The notes: a model not told the origin generated them from the letters alone. DNA of 64,000 nucleotides from Luteolibacter sp. LG18 (GCF_036322585.1 NZ_AP024600.1:2666001-2730000); one strand, 5' to 3'. Counted from the stretch's first letter, positions 34,817 through 43,916 are shown. Translations and numbers: made by a program.

Positions 34817-35995
34817 CTATGCGTCCCGCCGGCACTGGCGGGGAGTGATGCCGCGGTGTTTGAGGAATACCCGGCAGAGGTTCTTCGAATTGCCGAAGCC
34901 GGTCTCCGCGGCGATCGCTTCCAGCTTGAGGGTGGATTCCGCGAGCAATTGCTCCGCGGCCTCGAGCCTCAGCCGCAGGATTTCCTGATGCAGCGAGGGG
35001 CAGGCTTCCTTTGCGAGGATCTTGTGGAGGCCACGGGTGGTCAGGCCGACATGGCCGGCGACCGATTCCGCGGTCAAGGGGCTGCGGAAGTGGGTCCGGA
35101 TGTAACGCATGGCCTCATCCGCCTTCGGGTGGTGGCCGTGGAAGGTGGCGGTGGATTGGCGGCTGACGACCTGCCGGGCGGGGATGCGGATCGGGGTTGC
35201 CGGAGGGCTTTCACCTTGGCTGAGCCGGGCGGCGAGATCGGCGGCCTGATAACCCACGCTCCACAGGTCGCTGTCCACCGAGGAAATACCGATGGGGGAC
35301 GCTCCGAGGAGGAGGCGGTTGTCATCGACTCCCAGGATGGCGAGGTCGGTGGGCATAGCCAAGCCCAGTCGACGGGCGGTCTGGGCCAAGGCGAGGGCGA
35401 AACGATCGTCTTCCGCCATGATCGCGGCCGGGAGGGGGATCGAGGCGAGCCGCTGTTCCAGCCAGGACAGCCAGAGATCGCGGGGACTGGCCTGGCCGAT
35501 GGGGATCTCCGGGTGATCGGCCCGGAAATCGAGGAGGAACGGATTTTTCCCCGCAGCCCGCATTGTATCCAAGAAGCCTTGCTGGATGGCGCGGGCATCC
35601 GCGGCAGCGGTGTGGCAGTAGAATCCGTAGTGCACATCTCCGAGAGTGAGGAGGTGGTGGGCTCCGGCGTTTCCGGCGGATGGATGGTCGCATTCGACTT
35701 TCGGCAGGTGGCGGACCTGGCTTTCGAGTGCGGGGGATACAGCTTCCAGCATCCGGACCACGGGACGTTCGAGGGCCAGCAGCCACTCCGCCACTTCCAG
35801 GCGATCCACGGTGGCGACCACCGCCTGCCAGATGCCGCAGTCCGGCAGATGCCTCCGTGAAAGGAGCGAGGTATCCAGCTCCCAATCGTGCGCGCGCGCC
35901 CACGCCGCGATGCCCGCATGCACGGAGACATCGTAGTATCCCATCGAAAGTAGAAGGGTGGGAGGCGGGGTGCGTGCAGCGGTTCGCGGAACCAT
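34817..35995 (-). CDS. AraC-family regulator with LacI-type sugar-binding domain (XylR-like)
   Basis: Transcription regulator of 392 aa. The N-terminal two thirds form a periplasmic-binding-protein-like (LacI-type) ligand domain, with TLLLSMGYYDVSVHAGIAAWAR and, near 225, DLAILGVDDNRLLLGASPIGISSVD, the standard LacI/XylR segment. The C-terminal AraC helix-turn-helix domain (about 285-390) has AMRYIRTHFRSPLTAESVAGHVGLTTRGLHKIL and the second helix FGNSKNLCRVFLKHRGITPRQ. This domain order matches the xylose regulator XylR. No sugar-use gene is beside it, so its target is unknown. It is convergent with the giant gene. Confidence 0.9.
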   Translation of the reverse strand: MVPRTAARTPPPTLLLSMGYYDVSVHAGIAAWARAHDWELDTSLLSRRHLPDCGIWQAVVATVDRLEVAEWLLALERPVVRMLEAVSPALESQVRHLPKVECDHPSAGNAGAHHLLTLGDVHYGFYCHTAAADARAIQQGFLDTMRAAGKNPFLLDFRADHPEIPIGQASPRDLWLSWLEQRLASIPLPAAIMAEDDRFALALAQTARRLGLAMPTDLAILGVDDNRLLLGASPIGISSVDSDLWSVGYQAADLAARLSQGESPPATPIRIPARQVVSRQSTATFHGHHPKADEAMRYIRTHFRSPLTAESVAGHVGLTTRGLHKILAKEACPSLHQEILRLRLEAAEQLLAESTLKLEAIAAETGFGNSKNLCRVFLKHRGITPRQCRRDA

Positions 35996-36082
35996 CGGAT
36001 CAGCTTATGATCCGGATTCACAAGGTTCCAGAGGGAAGTGCGTGATCGGAGAAAAGGGGCCGATGGCTTTTCGGGGCATTCC

Positions 36083-36619
36083 TCAATCGTCCGCCGCGCC
36101 ACTCAGGAGGTCGTCGATCTGCCGCGGCGTGAAGGGCGAGGCGCGGAGCTCGGCATCCGAGAACGATCCGTGGCGGCGGCCCATTGCGTAGATTTCGAAC
36201 AGGGTGTGATCACGATCGGGCCCCTCGTCGAGCAGCTCCGCCCATTTCAAGGCTTCCGCCGGTTGGCCGGAGGCGGAGATGTCCTGGGCGATCTGGATCA
36301 GCACCGGTTGCAGGCGGGCGAAGCTCGGCTGGGCATCCAGCCACTCGCGCATGGCGGCTGGATCGGCTTCGAACCAGGATCTCGCGGTCTTTTGAAGGCC
36401 CACGACGTCTCCCGTCTGCATGAGGTGGGTGAGCTTCGAGGCGGGGTCGCGGGCCGGACGCGGGTCATGCGCGGCGGTTTGAGCGGACACCGTGGCTGCC
36501 TTCACCGCCGGAGTGGTTGCGGAAGCGAGGGATGGAGTCCGAGGGGCTTCGCGGTGGAGGGACAGGAAGGTGGCCGCGGCTCCCACTAGCACACAGCCGA
36601 GGATGAGCGCAGGCCTCAT
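36083..36619 (-). CDS. Membrane-anchored protein of unknown function
   Basis: A 178-aa protein with one N-terminal hydrophobic segment (ALILGCVLVGAAATFLSL) that would anchor or export it, an Ala/Thr/Pro-rich linker to about residue 60, and a short helical domain (LTHLMQTGDVVGLQKTARSWF, PVLIQIAQDISASGQPAEALKWAELL). It may be TPR-like but is too short to say. Its ATG overlaps the stop of the TIGR03118 lipoprotein gene by 4 nt, so translation is probably coupled. Confidence 0.65.
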   Translation of the reverse strand: MRPALILGCVLVGAAATFLSLHREAPRTPSLASATTPAVKAATVSAQTAAHDPRPARDPASKLTHLMQTGDVVGLQKTARSWFEADPAAMREWLDAQPSFARLQPVLIQIAQDISASGQPAEALKWAELLDEGPDRDHTLFEIYAMGRRHGSFSDAELRASPFTPRQIDDLLSGAADD

Positions 36620-37896
36620 GGCACCACCGTCACGCGACCGAACACGCCATCCTGCTCCTGATTGGGGCCGGCGGTGTAATAGAGCGACTTGGCGTCTCCC
36701 AGGCTCACGCCGTTGCCGAAGGTGAGACCCCAGATGCCATCGAGCGCGAGCGGCTTGCCGTCGCGGTCGCGGAGGTAGTCATGGAAGGCACCGGTGGTGG
36801 TGTTGTACGCGGCGATGGTGCCATCGCCGAAGTTCGCGACCAGCAGGTCGCCGCCGAATTTGCCGAAGCCATCGGGGGCGAGGGTGACGCCCCAGGGCGA
36901 GTTCAGTTTGCCCTGGTCGTCCATCGCCTTGAGCAGGCGTCCGTTTCGATCGAAGAAGGCGACGCGGCCGGAACCTTCGCCGGGGAGATCTTCTCCGGGT
37001 TCGTCGGCGGCGCGGTTGATCACGGCGTAGGTCACGCAGAGTTTGTCGCCGAGCCACTGGATATTATAAGGGCTGTATTCCTCGGGCAGGCCGGGCGGAC
37101 GTTCGAAGGGAACCTTGTCCGTGATTTCCTCCCAGCGGTTGTTGAAGACCTGGATGCGGGCGTTGTTGAAATCCGTGACGTAAAGACGGTTGTCCGCGAT
37201 GGCCTCTCCATTCGGCCCCTTGGTGAAGGAGTCGGTGGTCATGGCCACGCCGGTGAAGGCGGGGAGGTAGGGTCTCGAAACCTGGTCCTTCCCCTTGTCC
37301 GAGAAATCCTTGATGATCACCGCGGTGTCCATGCTTTCGGCGGTGCCGGCGCGCCAGGCGTTGATGGTGCCGTCGGTCGTCACGAACACGAACTTCGTGG
37401 CTCCCGAGCGTTCGCCCAGGGGCACGGCCTTGCCGCTCGTTAGATCGCTCGTCGGTCCCTTGACCGGGAATTCGATGGGCTGGCCCGGGACATCGCTGGC
37501 GGCGTTGTAGACCTGGCCGGTGACGTTGCTGAGGCCGTCCTCGTAGGAAATGAGGGGGCCGTCGATGGTCACGACCTTCAGTCCGTCTTGACGGAGCGGT
37601 TGGCCGTTGGCATCGCCGATGTAAAGGGTGGTCGAGGCGTTGCCGGCGTTGCTGAGCCAGATGTGTCCGCCCTTGCCCGGCGGGCGGAGCGCGATGCCCC
37701 AGGGATTGATCACCCGCTCGTCGACGAAGGCGGTGGGGTGATACTCGGCGCGGTTCGCCACCAGGATGGTGTCCTCGAATTGGTTGCCGGGCTGGCCCGG
37801 GCCCGCGGCGGTGGTTTCTTTTCGCGAGCAGCCCGTGGCCGCGGCGAGGGCGAGCAGGAGAACCGGAGCGAAAGGGCGGGCAAGTGGATGTCTCAT
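36616..37896 (-). CDS. TIGR03118-family lipoprotein
   Basis: Exported lipoprotein of 426 aa. The leader MRHPLARPFAPVLLLALAAATGCSR has a lipobox ending in Cys, which fixes the start at 37896; longer readings would hide it. The mature protein is an all-beta, propeller-like chain with motifs of the TIGR03118 family: VINPWGIAL, HIWLSNAGNASTTLY, GTINAWR, NRLYVTDFNNARIQVF, LNSPWGVTLAPDGFGKFGGDLLVANFGDGTI and DGIWGLTFGNG. Its biochemical role is unknown. It is flanked by a small anchored protein (4-nt overlap) and the Rieske gene. Confidence 0.82.
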   Translation of the reverse strand: MRHPLARPFAPVLLLALAAATGCSRKETTAAGPGQPGNQFEDTILVANRAEYHPTAFVDERVINPWGIALRPPGKGGHIWLSNAGNASTTLYIGDANGQPLRQDGLKVVTIDGPLISYEDGLSNVTGQVYNAASDVPGQPIEFPVKGPTSDLTSGKAVPLGERSGATKFVFVTTDGTINAWRAGTAESMDTAVIIKDFSDKGKDQVSRPYLPAFTGVAMTTDSFTKGPNGEAIADNRLYVTDFNNARIQVFNNRWEEITDKVPFERPPGLPEEYSPYNIQWLGDKLCVTYAVINRAADEPGEDLPGEGSGRVAFFDRNGRLLKAMDDQGKLNSPWGVTLAPDGFGKFGGDLLVANFGDGTIAAYNTTTGAFHDYLRDRDGKPLALDGIWGLTFGNGVSLGDAKSLYYTAGPNQEQDGVFGRVTVVP

Positions 37897-37980
37897 CGGA
37901 GCAGTGGGACGATGCCCGCAAGCAGGGAGCGGGACTGAAAGGGTGTCCATGACGCCCCTGTCACAATTTCGCCCCAACGA

Positions 37981-38805
37981 TTAGGGCGGGACGTCTTCCA
38001 AGATCAGGCCGACCACGAAGAAGCCGGTGGAGCCCGTGGCATCGACATACACGGTGACCTCGCCGCTCGTCGTCGGGGACAGGGTGGTCTGGTTGGCCGG
38101 GCCGGTCGGAGTGGCGGAGAACGGAACGGGGCTGAAGGGGTCTGTTAGATCGGTCCGGTGTTTGATCTCGTAGCTCGAATACGCGGTGACGGGGATGACC
38201 AGTTTCAAGCGGACGGTTTCGCCTGGCTCCTGCCGGTGGACGCTGATGGAGCGGACGTGCAGGGCGAGGTCCGGGATCGTGATGGAAACGATCCCGGTCG
38301 CGGCGTCGTAGCGGGTCTCGAATTGCCGGAGGTCCGCCTTCGCCGGTTCGGTGGATTGTCCGCTCGCGTCGCGGTAGACACGGCCTTCGATGTCGTAGCG
38401 CGAGCCGTGGCACGGGCACTTCATCAGGTTCGCGAGGATGGGCACCGGTGGATTCACGCTGTTGTCCGTCCCCACGATCCGTTCCTTGTAGCGCCCGACG
38501 ATGCAGCCGAAGTGGGTGCAGACGGAGTCCAGCGTCACGAAGCGCTCCGTCGTCACACGGTTCAGGGTGAAAGGGTGGATGCCGGTGTTGAATCCGTACT
38601 GCACTGATCCGCCCGGGGCCGCCAGCACGGGGATGTCCGCGATCTTCAGGCGGATCACCGCGGGGCCGGGACCGGTGGAGGTCACCTCGGCGAGGACCTT
38701 GCCGCACCACCGCGGGCCGGACAGGGCCGCGACCGAACCGAGCACGAATTGCTTCACCCACCTGCGGCGGGAGCTGGTCGTGAGGGAATCCATCGGTGCG
38801 TTCAT
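37981..38805 (-). CDS. Tat-exported Rieske [2Fe-2S] protein
   Basis: Periplasmic Rieske iron-sulfur protein of 274 aa. A twin-arginine leader (SSRRRWVKQFVLGSVAALSG) fits export of a folded cluster protein. The Rieske boxes are intact: C96-T-H98-F-G-C101 and C130-P-C132-H133-G-S, giving C96, H98, C130, H133 as ligands and a C101-C132 disulfide. After the Rieske domain the C-terminal 100 residues look like an Ig or fibronectin-like beta domain (VRLKLVIPVTAYSSYEIKHRT), unusual for bc1-type Rieske proteins. No cytochrome b or c gene is near. An ATG at 38793 is an alternative start. It is upstream of the TIGR03118 gene (84 nt) on the same strand. Confidence 0.88.
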   Translation of the reverse strand: MNAPMDSLTTSSRRRWVKQFVLGSVAALSGPRWCGKVLAEVTSTGPGPAVIRLKIADIPVLAAPGGSVQYGFNTGIHPFTLNRVTTERFVTLDSVCTHFGCIVGRYKERIVGTDNSVNPPVPILANLMKCPCHGSRYDIEGRVYRDASGQSTEPAKADLRQFETRYDAATGIVSITIPDLALHVRSISVHRQEPGETVRLKLVIPVTAYSSYEIKHRTDLTDPFSPVPFSATPTGPANQTTLSPTTSGEVTVYVDATGSTGFFVVGLILEDVPP

Positions 38806-39038
38806 CGGGGGAGGGGAGGGTTCGCGGGCGTGCACCCAATTCGACGGGTTATGGATATCCGCTCCTAACAGGAAATGGCGACGGCCCCGATGCGACGAAA
38901 TCGGAACACGATGATCATGGCCGGGAGCGAGGCCAACATGGAGTCATGAAACCAAGGTGCTTTCCGGGGCACGCGTTCCCGGAGTCTCCACCCGCCACTT
39001 CAGCCCAACCAAGTTCCATTCCCCCTCATTCCCAACCC

Positions 39039-40928
39039 ATGAACAAGCAACCGCTATTCAATCGTCCGCTGGGCCTGCTCGCAGTGCTCACCGTGGCGAA
39101 CACGGCCTCCGGCCAGATCCAGGGACCGAGCACCGCCTCGACCCCTTACGTGCTGCCGACCCTTCCCAGCTACTCGACCACCTCGCTGCTCACCGTCGAC
39201 AACACGGGCGCGAATCCTGATGACGTCGTCGGCAGCTACGGCATGACTGGTATTCCCGATGGCCTCGGCGCCTTCGACAACGGTGACGGCACCTTCACCC
39301 TGCTGATGAACCAGGAGCTCGGCAACACGCTCGGCGCCGTCCGCGCGCACGGCTCCGTTGGTGCGTTCGTTTCCAAGTGGATCATCGACAAGAACACGCT
39401 CCAGGTCATCTCCGGCAGCGACCTGATGACCTCGGTTTACGGCTGGAACACCGCCGCACAGGCGTCGAACACTACCGCGGGCACCTTCGCGTTCAGCCGC
39501 TTCTGCTCCGGCGACCTGCCGCCCGTCTCCGCCTACTACAACGCCGCCACCGGCCTCGGCTCCCAGGCGCGCATCTACATGCACGGTGAAGAAGGCAGCT
39601 CCACCGGCTGGCAGCAGGCCACCGTGGCTACCGGCACCGATGCGGGCAAGAGCTACAGCCTCGGCAAGTTCAACCTCACCACCAATGGCAACACCGATGG
39701 TCTCACCGGCGTGGGCGCGTGGGAGAACGCGCAGGCCGCTCCGTTCGCGCAGGACAAGACCGTTGTCATCGGAACCAACGACGGCGGCACGGGCATCATG
39801 AACAACGCCCTTTCGGTGTACGTCGGCACCAAGCTGTCCACCGGTTCGGAAGTGGACAAGGCCGGCCTCACCAACGGCACGCTCAAGCATGTCCTCGTGG
39901 CCGGCAATCCGCTCGAGATCCCGGCGGCCAACACGACCTCGCGCGTGACGAACATCGTGAACGGCACCCGCTTCAGTCTGAGCGCCACCGCTTCCACCAC
40001 CTTCTCCCGTCCGGAAGACGGTGCCTGGGATCCCTCGAACCGCAACGTGTTCTACTTCGTGACCACCGACCGCCTGGACCAGGTGTCCGACGGCCTCGGC
40101 GCGCAGATCGGCAGCACGCGCCTGTGGCGCTTGACCTTCGATGACATCACCAATCCCGATGCGGGCGGCGTGGTCGACATCCTCATCGATGGCCGCACCG
40201 AAGGCGGCGAGAAGGTCAACATGTTCGACAACCTCTGCATCAACGCGAAGACCGGCCACATCATCCTCCAGGAGGATGTGGGCGGCGCGGCCCACAACGG
40301 CAAGGTGTGGGACTTCGATCCGGCCACCAACGTGCTGAAGAAGATCCTGAAGCACGACCCGGCCCGCTTCGGCGACCGCGTTGGCGGCGTGACCACGGCG
40401 GCCACCTCGCCGTTCAACAACGACGAGGAAGCCTCCGGCATCATCGACATCACTCCGATCATGGCGACCAGCACCAAGTTCAAGGGCAACCCGAACGAAG
40501 CCTGGTATATCAGCTCCGACCAAGCGCACTACACCACCGGCATCACCGCCGCCCAGGTGGAAGGTGGCCAGATGTTCGTGGTCCAGGACCTCGCTCCGCT
40601 GAACAACGCCGCCGTCAAGCTCGGTGGCATCGTCCGCGACCGCCGCACCGGTCTCTACGCGCAGCAGGTGACCATCACCAACAACAACGCCGGTCCTCTC
40701 GCCGGTCCGTTCTTCCTCGCGCTGGACGGTCTCAGCGCGAACGCCTCGCTCAGCAACGCCGGTGGCACGACCTCGGTGTATGCCCCGCTTGGCGCTCCGT
40801 ACATCGCGGTTCCCGGCAGCACCCTGGCTCCGGGGGCTTCCGCTATCGTCAGCCTTCAGTTCACCAACCCGAGCAACGGCGCCATCACCTACACGGCCCG
40901 TTTGCTGAACAGCGCCCCGACTCCCTGA
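39039..40928 (+). CDS. PhoX-like (DUF839-type) secreted protein
   Basis: Exported 629-aa protein with a signal peptide (LFNRPLGLLAVLTVANTASG). The mature chain resembles the DUF839/PhoX beta-propeller group: PDGLGAFDNGDGTFTLLMNQELGN near the start, an RPEDGAWDP motif, DNLCINAKTGHIILQEDVGG, and a late GGQMFVVQDLAPLNNA. True PhoX binds Fe and Ca for phosphatase activity; I cannot place every ligand here, so phosphatase function is only possible. It is divergent from the Rieske-TIGR03118 set and followed by a PEP-CTERM gene. The frame runs 81 codons further upstream, but those have no signal peptide. Confidence 0.65.
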   Translation: MNKQPLFNRPLGLLAVLTVANTASGQIQGPSTASTPYVLPTLPSYSTTSLLTVDNTGANPDDVVGSYGMTGIPDGLGAFDNGDGTFTLLMNQELGNTLGAVRAHGSVGAFVSKWIIDKNTLQVISGSDLMTSVYGWNTAAQASNTTAGTFAFSRFCSGDLPPVSAYYNAATGLGSQARIYMHGEEGSSTGWQQATVATGTDAGKSYSLGKFNLTTNGNTDGLTGVGAWENAQAAPFAQDKTVVIGTNDGGTGIMNNALSVYVGTKLSTGSEVDKAGLTNGTLKHVLVAGNPLEIPAANTTSRVTNIVNGTRFSLSATASTTFSRPEDGAWDPSNRNVFYFVTTDRLDQVSDGLGAQIGSTRLWRLTFDDITNPDAGGVVDILIDGRTEGGEKVNMFDNLCINAKTGHIILQEDVGGAAHNGKVWDFDPATNVLKKILKHDPARFGDRVGGVTTAATSPFNNDEEASGIIDITPIMATSTKFKGNPNEAWYISSDQAHYTTGITAAQVEGGQMFVVQDLAPLNNAAVKLGGIVRDRRTGLYAQQVTITNNNAGPLAGPFFLALDGLSANASLSNAGGTTSVYAPLGAPYIAVPGSTLAPGASAIVSLQFTNPSNGAITYTARLLNSAPTP

Positions 40929-40941
40929 TCCCTCCCCGGGT

Positions 40942-40971
40942 CCGCGCCGGGACTGAAACGTTCCGGCGCGG
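40942..40971 (+). terminator. Hairpin between the PhoX-like and PEP-CTERM genes
   Basis: CCGCGCCGG pairs with CCGGCGCGG around a 12-nt loop, 13 nt after the stop. The run after it is CCTCCTTC rather than pure T, so it may be a weak terminator that lets some transcript enter the next gene. Confidence 0.55.
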
Positions 40972-41001
40972 CCTCCTTCATCAGGCAACCTATTCAACGA
41001 C

Positions 41002-41625
41002 ATGAAAAGCAATCCACTCCTCCTCCTGGCCACCGGGCTCCTGCTGTCCGTCGGCTCCGCCAGCGCGGCGCTCTACCACGTGTCCATCGACACCAGCGCG
41101 CTGACCCTTCCCGCGAACTCGGGCAGCGGCCCGTTCTCGCTCGACTTCCAGTTGAACAGCGGTGCGACCACCGGCAACAACACGGCGACCATCAGCAACT
41201 TCAACTTCGGTGGTGGCGGTGGCCCGTTCGATACCGCCACCCTCATCGGCGGCGCGAGCGGCAGCCTCCCCGGCACCATCACGCTCACCGACACGAACGC
41301 GTTCAACGAATTCTACCAGAGCTTCACCGCGGGTTCGGTCATCAGCTTCGACCTGAATCTGACCGAGAACATCGACTCCGGCGCGATCCCGGACTCGTTC
41401 TCGTTCTCGATCCTCGACGGCAGCCTGGCCAACATCCCGACGACGGGATTCGGTGACACGCTGCTCCAGGTGGACATCGCGGCTGGCTCGAACGTCAACC
41501 TTTCGTCGGCCACCGGTTCCTATGCCGGGGTCAGCGTGACCGCGGTTCCGGAGCCGAGCTCCGCGCTCCTCGGCCTGGTGGCCGTGGCGGGTGGCGTGCT
41601 GCGCCGCCGCCGTCGCTCGGCCTGA
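41002..41625 (+). CDS. PEP-CTERM protein (NF038129-like)
   Basis: Secreted 207-aa protein. It has a signal peptide (SNPLLLLATGLLLSVGSASA), then ALYHVSIDTSALTLP and LDFQLNSGATTGNNTATISNF, which resemble a recurrent PEP-CTERM family (NF038129). It ends with AVPEP, a hydrophobic helix and RRRRRSA, the full PEP-CTERM signal cleaved by exosortase. It is likely displayed at the surface or in matrix; the function is unknown. It is 73 nt after the PhoX-like gene and before a strong terminator. Confidence 0.88.
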   Translation: MKSNPLLLLATGLLLSVGSASAALYHVSIDTSALTLPANSGSGPFSLDFQLNSGATTGNNTATISNFNFGGGGGPFDTATLIGGASGSLPGTITLTDTNAFNEFYQSFTAGSVISFDLNLTENIDSGAIPDSFSFSILDGSLANIPTTGFGDTLLQVDIAAGSNVNLSSATGSYAGVSVTAVPEPSSALLGLVAVAGGVLRRRRRSA

Positions 41626-41660
41626 TCAGTGCCTGGCTGTGTTTTGACTCATGCTTCGAA

Positions 41661-41696
41661 AAAAAAGCCGGCCCCGGAGACGGGGCCGGCTTGCTC
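41661..41696. terminator. Bidirectional terminator
   Basis: AAGCCGGCCCCG (41665-41676), loop GAGA, then CGGGGCCGGCTT (41681-41692). A-run on the left and T-rich right end serve both the PEP-CTERM gene (plus) and the sugar dehydrogenase gene (minus). Confidence 0.9.
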
Positions 41697-41710
41697 TTTG
41701 GAGCCTTTGA

Positions 41711-42877
41711 TCACTTCGAGACGACGCGGTAGATCGGGCCCATGTGGTCCACGATGTAGAGGTTGCCCGCATTGTCCTCGCCGAAGGACGAGATCAGGTT
41801 GATGCGGCCGCCTTGTGGCTGGAGTTCGTCGGTGAGGTCCTTGAAGCCGGTGGCCTTGCCGCCCTTGAGTTCGAACGACCAGATACGAGGGTTCTGGTAG
41901 TCACCGAAGACGTAGCGGTCCTGCAGTTCCTTCACCGGGCCGTGGTAGACATAGCCGCCGGTCACGGACAGGCCCTGGTCCTTACCGCCGCCGTGCTTGT
42001 AAACGTGCACCGGTTCGATCGCCTTGTCCGGGGCCGGGCCGCCGACACCTTTCTTCGGGTTCTCGACGTCGCCTTCGCGAAGGCGCCAGCCGAAGTTCGC
42101 GCCGGAGGCCTTGCCCTTCGGCATGTAGTCGATTTCCTCCCACACGTTCTGACCGACATCGCCGATCCAAAGGTCGCCGGTCTTGCGGTCGAACGAGCAG
42201 CGCCACGGGTTGCGCAGGCCCCACGACCAGATCTCCGGCTTCGCGCCGTCGGTTTTCAGGAACGGGTTGTCCGTCGGCACGGTGTAGCCCTTCGCGCCGG
42301 AGACATCGAGGCGCAGGATCTTGCCGAGATAGCTGCCGAGGTTCTGGGCATTGCCCTGGGGGTCGTCGCCCGCGCCGCCGTCGCCGGTGCCGGTGTAGAG
42401 CATCTTGTCCGGGCCGAAGTCGATCCAGCCGCCGTTGTGGTTGCGGAAGGGCTGCTCGAAGGAAAGCAGGAACTCCTTGGTGCCTGGATCGGTGGTGGAC
42501 AGGGTGGCGGTGTCCGCGGTGAAGCGCGCGATGCGGGTCATCGCCTTGCCCGGGGTGCGGTCCGTGTAGTTCACGTAGAACCGGCCGGTGGTCTTGAAAT
42601 CCGGCGCGAAGGCGAGGCCCAGCAGGCCCTCCTCGTTGCCGGCGCGGCTGACGTCACTGACGATGTCGAGGAACGGCTTTTCCGTCCGCTCGCCGGTCTT
42701 GGCGTCGACGATCCAGATCTTGCCCACCTGTTCGATGACCCAGAGCTTGTCGTTGATCCCGGCGGGCTGACCGACCCAGACGGGGCGCTCGAATTTTTCG
42801 GTGACTTTCTCCACCGCGATTCCGGCCAGGGCGGGAACGGTTAGAGCGGCGGCCATGAGGAGGGTTTTGGCAAGCAT
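41711..42877 (-). CDS. PQQ-dependent sugar dehydrogenase (soluble glucose dehydrogenase type)
   Basis: Secreted six-bladed propeller of the GDH-B/Hedgehog-interacting-protein-like family, 388 aa. A signal peptide (LLMAAALTVPALA) precedes repeated blade motifs: GLAFAPDF, FVNYTDR-type strand, HNGGWIDFGPDKMLYTGTGDGG (a family signature), NPWRCSFDRKTGDLWIGDVGQNVWEEI, and GGYVYHG. PQQ-binding His and Arg residues are plausible in the HNGG and related loops, but not proven. It is alone on the minus strand. No PQQ synthesis genes are in the window. Confidence 0.85.
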   Translation of the reverse strand: MLAKTLLMAAALTVPALAGIAVEKVTEKFERPVWVGQPAGINDKLWVIEQVGKIWIVDAKTGERTEKPFLDIVSDVSRAGNEEGLLGLAFAPDFKTTGRFYVNYTDRTPGKAMTRIARFTADTATLSTTDPGTKEFLLSFEQPFRNHNGGWIDFGPDKMLYTGTGDGGAGDDPQGNAQNLGSYLGKILRLDVSGAKGYTVPTDNPFLKTDGAKPEIWSWGLRNPWRCSFDRKTGDLWIGDVGQNVWEEIDYMPKGKASGANFGWRLREGDVENPKKGVGGPAPDKAIEPVHVYKHGGGKDQGLSVTGGYVYHGPVKELQDRYVFGDYQNPRIWSFELKGGKATGFKDLTDELQPQGGRINLISSFGEDNAGNLYIVDHMGPIYRVVSK

Positions 42878-42968
42878 GATGGTGGACTATGGAGAGGTGA
42901 TAGGTGCTTGCAACGCAAGGTTGCGCGAGTTTCTTGCGAGCTTGTGCGATTACGACATCCTTCGCGGA

Positions 42969-43916
42969 TCAGCGGTCCGGGAACATCCGTTGCCAGATCG
43001 CCAGCGAATCGCGGATCTCCGCGGTCTCCCGGGTGGGGGAGAGTTCCCACACCAGCGGGCAACCGGCGGGGAAATGGCGCAGCAGGTCGGTGTAATCGAG
43101 GGTGCCGGTGAAGGGCGTGCGGTGGTCGCGGGCGGGCCATTGCACGTCGTGGACATGGCCGCCGATCAGGTGCGGCGAGATCCGCTCCAGCCACTGGCCG
43201 TGGTCGAGCAGGCCGAGGTTGTGCTTGAGCTGGACGTGGCCGAAGTCGTGCCAATAGCCGACGGCCGGGTGATCGGCGAAGGCTTCCTGGAGGCGGACCA
43301 TCTCGCGCTCGGTCGGCATGTCCTCGAAGCGCGAGCGGGATTCCACGGCCAGCTTCACGCCAAGTTCGGCGGCGCGTTCCGCCAGGGTGGCGAGCGCCTC
43401 GGTGGCGCGCTGGTAATACAGCGGGGCGATCTTCTCGCGCTTTTTCACGAAGGCGATCTTCTCCCTGGCATACTCCGGGGTGAGCTGGTGGCCGGCCTCG
43501 ACGCTGGCGGTGAGTGGCTTCGTCCATTTCGCGGACTTCAGCGGCACCGAGCCCATGTGCAGCACCACGTAGCGGGCCTCGAACTCGGCGGCCAGCTCCA
43601 GCGTTTTCAGGGTCATGTCCATCGCCCGCTGGCGGTCGGCGGGGCGGTGGGAGGTGTATTCGTAGGCGTCCGGGGCATCGATCATCACCTCCACCGGGGA
43701 GGGGAAGTAGTTGTGGACGCCGGAGCAGGTGAAAAGGCCGCGGGCGTAGGCCTTCCGGATGCCGGGGAGCTTCGCGATGGTCATGCCGTGCGAGAGCTCG
43801 ATGTTCCGGAAACCGAGGGCCACGATCTCCTCGATCATGGATTCACCGTCCGCGTGGCGGCTGTTGTTCCAGCAGGTCGAGAAGGCAAGCATGGGGCGTC
43901 GCGAAGAGTCCGGCAT
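42969..43916 (-). CDS. Sugar phosphate isomerase/epimerase-like TIM barrel
   Basis: Cytoplasmic xylose-isomerase-type barrel (AP endonuclease 2 fold), 315 aa. Motifs: LAFSTCWNNSRHADGESMIEEIVALGFRNIELSHG at the first strands, RYVVLHMGSV, GVKLAVESRS (metal ligand Glu), GYWHDFGHVQLKHN and HLIGGHVHDVQW, with His and Asp residues in the usual metal positions. The substrate is unknown; such proteins act on sugars or inositol. ATG codons at 43916 and 43892 are both possible starts. It is divergent from the AsmA-like gene. Confidence 0.78.
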   Translation of the reverse strand: MPDSSRRPMLAFSTCWNNSRHADGESMIEEIVALGFRNIELSHGMTIAKLPGIRKAYARGLFTCSGVHNYFPSPVEVMIDAPDAYEYTSHRPADRQRAMDMTLKTLELAAEFEARYVVLHMGSVPLKSAKWTKPLTASVEAGHQLTPEYAREKIAFVKKREKIAPLYYQRATEALATLAERAAELGVKLAVESRSRFEDMPTEREMVRLQEAFADHPAVGYWHDFGHVQLKHNLGLLDHGQWLERISPHLIGGHVHDVQWPARDHRTPFTGTLDYTDLLRHFPAGCPLVWELSPTRETAEIRDSLAIWQRMFPDR

